64,000 nucleotides of DNA, from assembly GCA_021613375.1 (NCBI GenBank), contig CM038704.1, positions 32,674,582-32,738,581 on the forward strand, in the 5' to 3' direction. The notes under the pieces are model-generated. The model made no database searches and had not been told where the DNA came from. It worked only from the letters and a program-made list of their open reading frames with translations. A program made the position numbers and the translations under genes. This DNA is from Megaleporinus macrocephalus (Eukaryota > Chordata > Actinopteri > Characiformes > Anostomidae). Positions 12,093 to 22,569 of this stretch are shown here, piece after piece (positions within the stretch are counted from its first letter, which is position 1; every line of letters starts with the position of its first letter).

Positions 12093-12506
12093 TGCGTGGT
12101 GAGGGGGCAGTTGGAGGCAGTAAACAAACGCTTGGTATCCAGACCCAGGGAACTGGCAATACTTCGCACTGAGGTGAGGGCATAAGGGGTATATAAAAGG
12201 ACCTGGTAATGAGAAACAGGTGCGGTGAGTACTCCGGGGAGTGAGACCTAGTGAGGGGAGTGAGCAAGAGGTGGGACTGCTTGCAAATATTCCTTATTTC
12301 GAGATTGTTGTAGTATTATAACAATAGATATTTTAACTTGTTTAATGTAGATAGACTTTGCCAAACTGGCAAGCAATATTGCTTGTTTCAAACATATGAT
12401 ACAACACATAAGGCATGTCTAAAAATATATATTTTTATCCAATGGCAAAGGCCCAACATGTTTTATCTACCAGAAAAAGTAAAAAAAAAGAAATTTGTCA
12501 TCCAAA

Positions 12507-12511
12507 TCAGC
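12507..12511. repeat. target-site duplication TCAGC (left)
   Basis: Identical to 14311-14315 on the far side of the LTR element. Five base pairs is typical of Ty3/gypsy-type integration. Confidence 0.9.
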
Positions 12512-12866
12512 TGTCATGTGTGAGCAGGCAAGGAAGCTGGATACAGGTGCAGGCTTGCAGAGTTTTAATCACATCCAAACTTATACAAAAAGATCACAAA
12601 TAACCACTACTAAACAAAGCACAACCATTACAGCAACACACAACATGCATAAATAGAGACCGACAAAGGCAAGGCACAAACAGAGGGTAAAAATGGAGAC
12701 ACTGAACTGACACCGGGTGAAAGGGAGGAGACATAAACACAGAGCAGCTGAGGGGTGGAGACACGAGGGCGGAGACAAAGAGCACATGACAAAAACAAAC
12801 AGAACCACGTAAAAAAGGACAACGTAAACAAAAACAGACAGGCACAAAACAGGGCAGACTGTGACA
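12512..12866 (-). repeat. 3' LTR of non-autonomous element
   Basis: 355 bp direct repeat of 13989-14310. It is 3' in the element's minus-strand orientation and contains GGAGGAGACATAAACACAG and the TGTCA/TGACA ends. Confidence 0.9.
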
Positions 12867-13988
12867 GTACCCCTCCTCTATGTGCAGCTCCCAAGGCGCA
12901 GAAAGGGACACACCCCAGGAACTGGCCTAGAAGGGGGGCCAGGGAACAAGACAGGAACTACACTGGACACTGGAAGGGGAAAAGAGCAGGAGACAACAAG
13001 ACAGGTGATGAAACAGGAGACTGGGCGGATGACAAAACTGGAGACTGGACCTGAGACAGGACAGGAAACAAAAGAGAAGGTCGAACATGAGGTAATACAC
13101 AAGACTGAATGAGAGACGGAACACAAGACTGGACAGGGGAATGAGTAAAGGACCGGACAGGCGTACGGACACAAGACTGGACATGAGAGAGAATACCAGA
13201 CTGGACTGGGGCATGGGCACAGGACGAGACCAGAGACATGACAGGAGACTGGATGGGACATGAGAACACTGATGACAAAGGGACAGGAACAGAAATGGTT
13301 ACAGGGACAGGGATGGACAGATTAACAGGGACTGGGACAGGACCATACACAGTGACTGGAACAGGGACATACACAGTGACTGGGACTGACAAAATCAGAA
13401 ATTGGGGACACAACAGACACAGAACAAGGGGATGGAGCAGAGGGAGGACGAGGAGCAGGGCGAAGACCAGGAGCAGGGTGAAGACATGGAGCAGGGCGTG
13501 GAGCAGGGCGAGGAATAAAAGCAGAAACGGCATAGGGCACAGAGTCAGAAGTAGTCAAGGGAGCAGGGACAGGAACCGCCCAGGGCACAGCCCAGGAAGC
13601 AGGGTCAGGAACAGTCAGGGGCACAACAACTGCAACAACGTCCTCCCCTGCAGGTCCTGCGGTAGTGTCCATGGGAGTGGCAGGGGCTGCGGTGGTGTCC
13701 GAGGGCGCGGCAGGGGCTGCAGCGACGTCCCCAGCTGCAGGGCCTGCGGCAGTGTCCATGGGAGCAGCAGGGGCTGCATCAGCACCCTGGGGGTCGCAGC
13801 GTCAGCAGGGGCTTTTCTACCTGAGGTCTCCAGAACAGGTGGCCCCGCAATGACTACAGCCACCATACCAGTGCTCTCCATGACCCCAGGTGGTGGGTGC
13901 TGCAGCATCACCAGCCAAGACTGCTGCACCAGCAGGCCCTGGCTGAGTGACAGCAACAGAACCGATCATTAGCCCACGTTGGTCTTTC
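12867..13988 (-). other. internal region of low complexity, no polymerase genes
   Basis: The part at about 12990-13400 is a degenerate tandem repeat of GACAGGA/GACTGGA-like words; in the minus frame this gives Val-Pro-Val-Thr and Pro-Val-Gln-Ser repeats. The part at about 13420-13780 is GC-rich with GGAGCAGGG and GGGGCTGC repeats giving Ala/Pro-rich frames in the minus strand (for example 13322-13759). Long open frames exist on both strands, but their composition is explained by the repeats. Whether any is a real gag-like protein cannot be decided; no zinc knuckle or capsid motif is seen. Confidence 0.6.
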
Positions 13989-14310
13989 TGTCATGTGTGA
14001 GTGGGCAAGAAAGCTGGATACAGGTGCAGGCTTGCAGAGTTTTAATCACATCCAAACTTATACAAAAAGATCACAAATAATCACTACTAAACAAAGCACA
14101 ACCATTACAGCAACACACAACATGCATCAACAAGAACCGACAAAGCAAGGCACAAACAGAGGGTATTAATGGAGACACTGAAATAGGGACACCTAGGAGG
14201 AGACATAAACACAGAGCAGCTGAGCAACAAACAGACAGACAGAACCATATGGCATAGAAAGGACAATGTAAACAAAAACAGACAGGCACGAAACAGGGCA
14301 GACTCCGACA
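13989..14310 (-). repeat. 5' LTR of non-autonomous element
   Basis: 322 bp direct repeat of 12512-12866 with a gap near 14215-14225. It ends in GACTCCGACA where the partner has GACTGTGACA. Confidence 0.9.
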
Positions 14311-14315
14311 TCAGC
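14311..14315. repeat. target-site duplication TCAGC (right)
   Basis: Matches 12507-12511 exactly. Confidence 0.9.
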
Positions 14316-14384
14316 AGAGCCATACACACAGTAAGGGTAAAGAATTCTGTCTAAGAGCCACTAAAATAAGCCAGTGCTATAAAC

Positions 14385-15400
14385 AAGAGTGTAAAAAAAT
14401 TGTGTTATCCTAATGGCATGAAGAAAGATGGTTTTTTTTGTTGGGTAATGAAGTCAAGGGGATCCCAGTACCCCTTGAATAAATCCAGTGTTGAGTAGAC
14501 TAAATCAAGCAGCTCATCAAAACCGAACAGCACCAGTCGCTGTGGTACTTCTAGATTACACCCATCTTCATGGTTTAAAGATGTAAGGTGGTATATTTAA
14601 AGTGCCTCTGTCTGACTATCTTACATCATAGTCAACTTCTCTCACACACCTTTAAGAGGATAAAGGACAGGGAAAAATCCTGGATCAAGCAATTATCATC
14701 AGTTCTTTTCACTTGGTCAAAAGTGTTCCTCAGGGTCCTGTCCCGGGACTGTCCCAGAAGAAAATTCCAGAGGGCAGGGGTTATACCAGGGGTTATATCA
14801 TTTAGGACTGCCAGCTTGGTGGCCTCCTCCAGTGACTCCAGTTGGTGGAGTTAAATGCGAAAAGGAGACCAGTACTTAACCATAAAGACTATTGTCAAGC
14901 AGACCGTGTTTGTAACAGAATTTGTCTAATAGACTTAAATTATCAGATGTGGCCTTAGGTGTGAGACTTCCCAAACCTGTATGCAGAAATGCAGAAATGC
15001 AGAAGTGATGCAATTCAACTAAAGTATATACAACATACTAATCCAAGGTTGTATTGTAGTCTGGCAATTGAGTGATGAAGTACTACAAAATGACCAGGTC
15101 AATAACTTAATCATAGCTGCACTTCTTAGATAGGAGCTGCCTCCTGCAGGGGTTGCGGCACTGGCCATCCCCAGTCCTTAGCCGTTTTCTCGAAGAGTTC
15201 TGCAAAGGCCTCAGGGTCATCCTAGGAGGTAATTTTTGAGTTGGAAACGGTGGCTGCAGCTATCATAAAAGAGCTTGGGAGCAAGCTCCGCATAAGCTAC
15301 CGATCCTCCTCTTGCCCCCTGGCCAGGGCTTCAAAAGTGTCCTGTCTTTGCCACTGCATCTCGAGGAGGGTTTAATGCTTTAGAAAGGAGAGGGATTTAA
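14385..15400 (-). pseudogene. gypsy-type gag/pol relic, minus strand
   Basis: In minus-strand order: 15400-15120 reads QWQRQDTFEALARGQEED and then, after a stop, DDPEAFAELFEKTAKDWGWP, resembling the DDPEAF-LFE-AA--WGWP start of a gag domain common in fish gypsy elements. At about 14860-14640 LAVLNDITPGITPALW and GQSRDRTLRNTFDQV resemble a pol linker with DP-LR-AW spacing. At about 14540-14400 FGFDELLDLV-STLDLFKGYW matches the RT block usually written as STLDL-KGYW. Stops and large deletions separate the pieces. Gag packages the RNA and RT copies it in particles; neither could work here. The relic ends near the right flank of the non-autonomous element, which inserted into or beside it. Confidence 0.55.
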
Positions 15401-15458
15401 CAATTTTCCCAAGCGGTCACGACTCCATGGTGACGTGATGTGCCCCACAATATCCCTG

Positions 15459-15470
15459 TATTCGGCACCA
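15459..15470 (-). promoter_or_regulatory. possible tRNA primer-binding site
   Basis: The plus strand reads TATTCGGCACCA, so the minus strand carries TGGTGCCGAATA, the form of a primer-binding site complementary to a tRNA 3' end in CGGCACCA. It sits between the gag relic and the LTR-like end at 15493, although about 20 bp further in than expected. Confidence 0.35.
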
Positions 15471-15492
15471 CCGGGACAACCCTGGAATTAGC

Positions 15493-15760
15493 TGTCAGGA
15501 GCCAGGAACACAGGAGAAAGGATTCAGCACTGCAGAGCTATCTTTTTTTTTTTTAAGTTCAACAAACATAAACTTCTCTTCCATAATAAACACAAACCAA
15601 GCTTCATTTAGTTATGGTTTTTTTTTTCATGGTCTGCGCCCAGGTGTCTCATCTCTTGTCTCATTTCTCTCTCCAAGACCTACTGAGAAAAGACACCACT
15701 ATAAGTAGGCCTGCCCAAATGACTCACAGGAAAACAGGAGTTTTAAATTTTTCAGTGTGT
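15493..15760 (-). repeat. gypsy-type LTR (right end uncertain)
   Basis: Its left edge on the plus strand is TGTCAGGAGCCAGG, so on the minus strand it ends CCTGGCTCCTGACA. A TTATAGTGG-type TATA candidate lies on the minus strand near 15695. It precedes the gag relic in minus-strand order, fitting a 5' LTR. No matching second LTR or duplication was found. Confidence 0.4.
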
Positions 15761-16330
15761 GAACATTAAGCATGCAAAAAAAACAAATTATTTGCTAATA
15801 TTCTGTGTATTTCACTTATTACTCAGTGATAATAATTTGATCCAAAGAACCATTTTTATTTTATTCAAAACCTTTGAACACTGATCAGAACAAACTTATT
15901 TCTAGATTAGAACTTATTTTAAGAATTATTTTAGAGTAAAATGATCTTGCTGCATGAACATATACATTTAGTTGTGTTCAGCCATTCTGTGTTTATTTTT
16001 ATTTTTCGCCTTTTGGTCCACCATCACTAGGCACAGACCTATTTTAAACACCTTTACTATTTTGTTTACCTATTTTTTGTAACAAGTACTATTCTTTGCT
16101 TCTGCAAAAAAACGTTCTGATGAGATCTGGTTTCTTTAATGAGACAGACAAAGACTAACAGAGAAAGTCTTACATATTGAATTACATTAGATAGAGACAA
16201 GAAGCTTTTGAAAGAAAACAGGTCATAAGAATTAAAAGTTAGAAACATTTATCAAAACCTTTAGCATATAAGTGTATGAGTTTGAGGCTTACAAATCAGT
16301 GATTAAATACAATTTAGTCTATTTAATAAA
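15761..16330. other. AT-rich noncoding stretch
   Basis: Nothing recognised; open frames on the minus strand are compositional. Confidence 0.4.
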
Positions 16331-16715
16331 AAAAGGAAGAAAGCTGGTCTGACAGATGTGAAGCAGAAGGACAGAGAGAAAGAGAGACAGACAGGGAGAG
16401 AGAGAGACTGAGAGATCACATTAAATGCAGGGGAAAAGGTGAAAGAAAGGGAAAAGATGACTGGTAAATTCAAAGTGGTGGGAATGAAAGGAAGAGTGGA
16501 AGATGGAGGAAAAAGAGATGACAGGGAAAGTCAAACAGAGGAAAGGGACGGAAATGAGAGAGAAAGAGAAATAGATTACAGGTACAGTCGAAGAGAAAAG
16601 GGAGAAGAAAAGACAGTGGGAAAGATGGAGAGTAATCAGAGATACAGAAAGAACAAAATGGCAGAAAAAGTCAGGGGGAGACAGAAAGAAAGAGAAAGAG
16701 CGAAAGTCAATTCTT
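16331..16715. repeat. purine-rich (GA/GAAA) tract
   Basis: Nearly 400 bp dominated by A and G, with GAGAGAAAGAGAGACAGACAG runs at the left. The Lys/Glu/Arg-rich frame through it is an artefact of the purine bias. Such tracts can form triplex or H-DNA. Confidence 0.75.
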
Positions 16716-17504
16716 CATGTGATATTACTGAAATTGCTATTGGATTCAGCTTAGTAGGTTGTCGCTTTCATTCTCTGTTGGACAAACCTCATTGGCTGGC
16801 TTCTACACAGACACACACGCACAGTTCTTAATATGATATAGCTCAGCATTGTTGCTTCTTTTTATCTGAATTTTCATATACACACACACACACACACTGT
16901 TCCATAATAGGCAATATTAGAGGATTTCGTTTTAAATGAAACGCTGCATGTCTGAAGTTTTCACTCGGAAAGCTCCTGATGGTTCGTCCTGCTTTAAGCT
17001 CAAATCACTTGCGGGATTTGACGCTCTGCTGCATGCCGCATATTGGATGTGGATGTGGAGAATCAGTAAAAAATGAAAATGGGCATTTCTTATTTCACAG
17101 GTTCACTCTCCCATCCTTCTTTTTCTGCCTATCCCAGTTTTTCTTTTTCATCTCCTGCATTCTCTCTTCTTTCTACATTTCTCTGTGCTGCCTGAAATGT
17201 CACTATATGCTTCATAAGCCTGTAGTAGCTGTAACCAGACATGACTAAACCCATGCAGAAGTATAAGTATTGTCACTTATGTTCTTCTTGACTTGTTCTT
17301 GTTCTCATTCACTTTGCAATATGCACATTAGCACATCTATTACATCAATCTAATGTTGACAATTATGTATTTTAAACATGGTTCAAAATGTGTATAATAT
17401 TATCACAGCAAAAAGAAGGATAAGAAAAAAGCTCATCAAAAAACTCACACTGAATCTAAGCTTATGAAAGTATTTTCTTTTTATTACAAATGAGACTCTA
17501 TTAA
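16716..17504. other. noncoding stretch with small CA microsatellite
   Basis: A (CA)n run lies at 16879-16898. No exon or repeat family recognised. Confidence 0.4.
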
Positions 17505-18170
17505 GTGGTCACCCATTGCCTTCTGTTTTACTGGAGTATAAAAAAATAAAGACCCAACATTCCATTCATACATCAGTTTAGAGCAGTGGTCAACCCTCCT
17601 CCTCGAGATCTACTTTCCTGCAGGCAACACACTTCAGCAATTTGAACACAGTAATAATGCTGGAATAAAGTCTGCAAAAAATGCAGATCTTCAGAAGAAG
17701 AGTTGATAACCACTGATTTAGAGAGTAATCCTACATTCATCAGGAAATGGCCATAAAAAGTGACTCTATCCACTGTGTAGAGTGGTAAAAAAAGTCTCCA
17801 CAGATTATGGTTGAATGTTTGCACTTTGGGGTGTCCAAGTCTCCAAAAAGGTGAAATGCCACCTCCATGCCAGCAAACAATTTTGCAAGGTGCCCCAGAA
17901 CAAAGTCTTTCCTTTATTCTAAGCTCAAATATAAGTAGACTTTGTACAGGTTCCAGGTTCAAGGGTGAGATTAAGCGTGTTTTTATTGGGGATAAGGAAG
18001 CATGGCATCATGGACTCTGTTACGTACCAGGGAAATTTAAATGTAAATCTGTTGAAAAAAACGCTAAAACTGCATCATGGCTGAACTTTCCAGCAGGACC
18101 ATGAACCAAAACATACATCCAAATTCATACAAATATGGCTTAAAATGACTTTAAATATTACTACAATTAT
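17505..18170 (+). mobile_element. Tc1/mariner-like transposon relic
   Basis: About 17835-17900 resembles a mid-transposase block (the coding equivalent of SPKR...RHLHANK). About 18000-18150 reads KHGIMDSVTYQGNL, LLKKTLKLHHG, a stop, then TFQQDHEPKHTSKF and IWLKMTL. FQQD-xx-PKHTS is the signature around the second catalytic Asp of the DDE triad in Tc1 transposases. The left edge GGTCACCCATTGC...TGGAGTATAAA is shared with the relic at 1.57 kb. The first catalytic Asp region and the C-terminus are missing or unrecognisable. Confidence 0.8.
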
Positions 18171-18220
18171 TTTTCCTGAGTCACTTGCCCACTCACTCAC
18201 ACACATGCACACAAACACAT

Positions 18221-18221
<1 letters not shown>

Positions 18222-18256
<35 letters not shown>
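18222..18256. repeat. (CA)n microsatellite
   Basis: Perfect CA run following imperfect CACACA words from 18198. Confidence 0.95.
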
Positions 18257-18259
<3 letters not shown>

Positions 18260-18603
18260 AACCACTTTTCTATACTAAAATTTTTCTTTACAAATTAACC
18301 TTTTAAGTCTCTTTTTATCTTTTACTTAGTCCCAAGTAATTCATTAATCAATCAGTTTTTTTTCAGTTTTTGTGAGGTCATCCATAAGTTTCTACTGATC
18401 TTTACATTATTGTATCTATAATACTACAGTGTGTAATACTACACCTACACCTAAACCATTGTCTAATCTTAACCTCATTATCCAGACTTGCTGCTTTAGT
18501 AGGATTATGATAAAAAAACATATGTGCTTAAGAAAAATAAATGTCCTCACTTATCAATGTTTGTAAAAGCATGTGGTCCTCACAAATATATCACTGCATT
18601 ATA

Positions 18604-18608
18604 TACAT

Positions 18609-18642
<34 letters not shown>
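18604..18642. repeat. (CA)n(TA)n compound microsatellite
   Basis: About ten CA units followed directly by about eight TA units. Confidence 0.95.
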
Positions 18643-18934
18643 TTGGTAGCTAAGAAAGGTGTTTTTTGGGTTTGGGTACATGGGTTTGGTTGTTCATTAT
18701 AAAGATTTGAATTTGTGTTCTTTTTGTTTTCAGCAATCAGAAAACCCATTGGCATGAGTTTTAGTGAAAAAAAAAGCAAAAATGAAGCAAAAAAAGTTTA
18801 AAAATGAATAAAAGGCAGCTGCATAAGAGTTTCAGTCAATTTGTATCGCTGACATACAATATTGAGCTACCAAATGAATTTGTATTTGAATTTTGAATTT
18901 GAATCTCTCTGTTCCACCTTCAACAAACTTCAGT

Positions 18935-19660
18935 GAAGAGCAGCAGAATGACAGCACCAACATTAACAGTTTCCCAAAAAGGTCTATGTCACTGAAGCCC
19001 CAGATCTGCACCTTTTATATAAACTAATTAGCAAAGACTTGACTTAACATGTAGGTTTCTAGCCCAGATGTTAAAACTAAGGCTGTGTCTGAATCCCAAA
19101 CACTGGAAGGTTATTCCACAAAGCCCACCTTCTGATGTGGCTTTATTTATTCTTGGTACGAATAGTGAATTAGCACCTCGTGGTCTAAGTTGGCATGACA
19201 GTTCATAATAAGAGATTAGAGGTTCTGAATAAGTTCACTCAGGTCCTGAGGAGTGAGGCTATTTAGAGCTTTAAATGACAGTAGAAGAATTTTTGAAACC
19301 GGGCTAGTATGGGTTGATTTAACATCCAGAAAGCAGAGCGTTACAGTAATCCAACCTCAAGGTAATAAAGGTGTAAACGTACCTGTCCTGTAGGGACAGT
19401 GCATTTCTTAAATTGAAAATATTGTGATGATGGAGAAAAGCTATTGTAGTAATATTGTTAATATGTTTATCGAAGGACAGATTACAATTCGACTGGGACG
19501 CCAACGTTTTTTACAGATGTACCTGATCCAACTGAAAAACTATTAAGTTTAGGTTTTAATGTAAACAGTTTGTTTCTTGCTCCAAGAAGAGTTGATTAGG
19601 AGGACATTATTTGACATCCAGCCTTTTATGTCTTTTACACAATCCTCTACACAACACATT
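18935..19660 (-). mobile_element. L2-like LINE 3' half, diverged
   Basis: In minus-strand order: VEDCVKDIKGWMSNN, a broken LGV-ID equivalent, then [49 protein letters not shown] and the remnants of the ending before the 3' UTR. At 18935-19010 the 3' UTR words (CAGCACCAACAT, CCCCAGATCTGC) match the copies at 48.7 and 51.5 kb. Divergence from the other L2 copies is larger, so this is an older subfamily. The catalytic YADD part is not included. Confidence 0.8.
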
Positions 19661-20890
19661 GTGTTGCAGATTTTCTTTTAACAGGGCTTCCACATAAGAC
19701 TAACGCACACCAGATGCAACAAGTAGACATGCAGCATCCAAAAATGTGAAACCAGTAGTCCTAATGTAAAAATACTTTAAAACATGATATCTATTCTTCT
19801 TCCCAGTGTTGATCAGATGGAAGCCTACATCAGTACCTTTTTTAACAATTAATTGTATTCAATTATTTATTTTAAACCAAAAACAGTAACTGCATCGCTG
19901 GTACAATGATTGTATTGTACAGCTCTTTTTTACTGGCCCTGTGTGCAAAGCACAGTCAAATTTTGCATGCACAAGTTTGACTATTCGAGCTGTATTAGTT
20001 CAACCTGGGGAGATGCTGTCATTTGAGTGATCACTGATGAGGTCCATGATTTTACAAGTTTGTTAAATAATTTTAGAGCAAATTATCTTAATTTTTTGGA
20101 TAACATACCTGCACCTGATTTCTGGTAACTGAGAGACACAAAAATTAAGCTCCAATTAATTAGTCATTTATTGAATCAGTCAGTAAGTCAGCCAGTCTGT
20201 CTGTCTGTCTATGTGCCTATCTATCTAGGAAACAGTCATATCCTTCATGTAACCCTCAGCCACCCACAGAGTGAAGAGAGATTCTTATTAAAGCTAATTA
20301 ACTGCATCCACCACGGCCATTACACACATCATAAAGTACACTTAGCAACGCAGTGCGTGCCTTTCCTCCTACACACACTGCACCTAATGTCCTCTCTAAC
20401 GCACCCTTTAGCACTTCAGAATCCCACAGATACTGCGTTTTTCATTAGTCCTGCTGATTTGTCTGTGCGATTTCAGTCGAGCATCGTGGGAACCATCTGC
20501 AGCTGTCAGTTCTCCAGACACGAGGGGACCCCTTACAAATGAACTCCAAAATAAAAGCTAATGCCCACACTTCATCAAACAGCATGAATTATTCAGACAG
20601 ATCTGCTAGGTGATATTTAACATGCCATGTTGCTTTTACACGGCCTTGATATATTACGACTTTTTACCAGAAACTCTTTCAGTAAGAGAATATGACAGGA
20701 ATTCTGGAATATTCAAAACTTGTTTATGATGCATAAAAACAAGGGAATAGTGACAGAAAAAAACCCAGCCATACATGTGAGGTATCCAAGGTTTGCTTCT
20801 TTAGTTGTTTAGATCTTTAGTTTAGTCTGTATCTAATAATAAATGAAAGCCAATACCACACCAATTAACAACAGACAATTAAAATGGACA
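19661..20890. other. noncoding stretch
   Basis: No supported gene. A 123-codon plus-strand open frame at 20171-20542 has no recognisable domain and starts in a simple GTCTGTCTGTCT repeat. I treat it as chance. Confidence 0.4.
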
Positions 20891-20912
20891 TTACGCTCTG
20901 AGAACTAGCATC

Positions 20913-21551
20913 ATGGCATCCCCAGAACAACACGCTCTCCAGTCGCTGAGCACGGAGCTGTTTCGGTTGGACTGGCAGATCCTCGCCCTCGTGAGGAGAC
21001 AGGAACAGCTCATCTGGCAGAAGACGCAGCTCAAATCCTCCCTAGGGGCCTCACTGGCGGAGATCGCTCTGGCCTCGTCCCGCCGCATACCAGTAGTCGC
21101 GAGCTCCACGCCAGCCCCCCCACCACACGGAGTCTGGGAGCGGCAACGCCTAAGGCCCAGCAGGCCCTCTCCTCTCCAGCAGGCCCCAGCGTCTCCGGAC
21201 AGGTATTTGTTATTGGTAGCTCTATAGTCCGCCAGTGTGTCGTGTTTTCCAGAAGCTTGTGTCCTAGACATCGCCAGGCATCTAACCTCGGCCCTCAGAT
21301 GCAACGCCTTCGAGACCATGGTCATCCACATCAGGACCAACGACATCTCTGCCCGAGGATCGGAGCGGTTAAGCAGGCTCTTCGCGCTGCAGTCCTGGCT
21401 CCGCGGTTGGTGTGCTATCAACGGTTTCGGCTACGTGGACAACTGGGCTTTGTTCTGGGAGCACCCAGTGCTGTACCGGAGGGATGGCCTGCACCCCAGC
21501 CATCATGGAGTGTTCGTCCTCTCACGGAACATCGAGAGGGCTGTCCGCTGA
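20913..21551 (+). pseudogene. L2 ORF1 with SGNH/esterase-like domain, frameshifted
   Basis: The first frame (20913-21227) opens with HALQSLSTELFRLDWQIL and LVRRQEQLIWQKTQL, heptad-like and probably coiled coil. About 21190 reads VFVIGSSIVRQ, fitting the first block of an SGNH hydrolase (Ser nucleophile region). After a frameshift, 21237-21551 gives LDIARHLTSALRCNAFETMV, IHIRTNDI (block III-like, TND), FGYVDNWALFW and YRRDGLHPSHHG, where DGLHPS holds the Asp-xx-His pair. Esterase-type ORF1 proteins are known in CR1/L2-type LINEs, where they are thought to act with RNA or membranes in the particle. The codon use is GC-rich compared with ORF2. Confidence 0.8.
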
Positions 21552-21576
21552 CTGCAAAACAGAGGCCACGTAAGTA

Positions 21577-21760
21577 GCGGCGATAAACAGTCATTACCTA
21601 GATCTAGTAATAGTGAGACTGTAACTGTTACCGACAGAGAGTCGTTACCTAGATACAGATATATCGAGACTGTGACCATTGCTGACAGAGAATCGTTACG
21701 TAGATACAGATATATCGAGACTGTGTCACTGCCCCAAATTAGACTCAGAAATTCTTGAAC
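21577..21760 (+). repeat. short tandem repeats between ORF1 and ORF2
   Basis: Three to four copies of a unit of about 60 bp that includes CGTTACCTAGATACAGATAT and GAGACTGT (near 21590, 21643, 21693), in the linker of the LINE. Confidence 0.7.
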
Positions 21761-21839
21761 AGCTTGTCCAGAAAACCTAATTAATATAAAAATATCAGAC
21801 CCAGTATCTAACTGCAGCATCTCTGAACTAAAGTTTGGT

Positions 21840-22535
21840 TTGTTTAATATAAGATCCCTTAACTCTAAGGCTCTTATTGTAAATGATAAAATAACGTATC
21901 AACAATTTGATGTATTATGTCTCGTAGAAACATGGGTTAAACCTGATGAATATTTGCTATTAAATGAAGCCACTCCTATAGGTTATAAGTATGTACACAG
22001 CCCCAGACTGTCCGGTAAAGGAGGGGGTATATGTGTCATTTATAAAAATTCATTAGACATCACTAAGAAACACAGTCTCACTTTCAATTCTCTTGAAATT
22101 CTTTCCATAAACATCACCAATCTGACCACTAACAGAAGTGTACTCACCCTAGTCAGTATTTATAGACCACCAGGACCTTATTCTGAATTCTTAAAAGAAT
22201 TCAGTGACTTTGTTGCAGATCTAGCAGTGAGCACTGAGAAACTAATAATTGCAGGAGATTTTAATATTTAACTTAGCAGATCCATTAAAAAAGGCTTTTT
22301 CATCTATCTTAGAATCTGTAGGTCTCACTCAGAGTGTAATAGGGCCTACACATTCCTGTAATCACACACTAGATGTAGTTTTTACTTTAGGTGTTGATAT
22401 ACATCATTTTACTGTTCTTCCACACACTTCAGTAGTTTCAGATCACTACCTAATTTCATATGAATTGAGTCTTAGTGAAAATGTATGTACATCACCCCAT
22501 TATTGCATGAAGTGCTCAATAATGCCAAATACATC
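21840..22535 (+). pseudogene. L2 ORF2 endonuclease domain (APE type), frameshifted
   Basis: 21840-22271 encodes NIRSLNSKA, then CLVETWV with the catalytic Glu, SGKGGGICVIYK, SIYRPPGPYSEF and IIAGDFNI (Asp/Asn of the active site). A deletion removes the next few codons. The frame then continues at 22264 with LADPLKKAFSSIL and ends with TSVVSDHYLISYE, which holds the SDH catalytic His. The enzyme nicks target DNA to prime reverse transcription. All key motifs are visible but split by the deletion. In the copy at 46.26 kb the junction reads GDFNIHF, showing what is missing here. Confidence 0.9.
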
Positions 22536-22569
22536 TCAGCACTTTATTTAAATCCTTCTAGATTTATCA

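Larger units (their letters stand above)
12512..14310 (-). mobile_element. non-autonomous LTR retrotransposon, complete ends
   Basis: Two direct LTRs (12512-12866 and 13989-14310) flank about 1.1 kb. The whole is bounded by an exact TCAGC duplication. Each LTR starts TGTCATGTGTGAG on the plus strand and ends in GACA, giving TGTCA...TGACA ends. Minus-strand polarity is inferred because GATTAAAACTCTGC (polyadenylation-like) lies near the minus-strand LTR end, and a purine tract (GAGGAGGGGTAC on the minus strand, plus 12867-12878) precedes the left LTR. The interior encodes no protease, RT or integrase, so movement would have needed proteins from an autonomous gypsy-type relative. The LTRs differ by substitutions and indels, so the insertion is not recent. 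Confidence 0.9.

Noticed and set aside
12581..12911. Several long overlapping minus-strand frames with hydrophobic, Cys/Leu-rich composition
   Set aside because: They fall in the LTR of the non-autonomous element and similar frames recur in the second LTR; composition comes from GT-rich DNA, and no conserved protein is recognised.
13238..13972. 244-codon plus-strand frame that looks like a Gly/Arg-rich protein
   Set aside because: It is antisense to the element and made of GACAGGGA and GGAGCAGGG tandem repeats; no domain, and polarity signals point to the minus strand.
16439..16831. 130-codon Lys/Glu/Arg-rich frame
   Set aside because: Purine-tract artefact.
20171..20542. 123-codon frame with Ser/Val/Cys start
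   Set aside because: Begins in a GTCTGTCTGTCT simple repeat and has no domain; expected by chance in a window of this size.
20891..21421. 176-codon minus-strand frame
   Set aside because: Antisense shadow of the GC-rich L2 ORF1, which has clear motifs on the plus strand.
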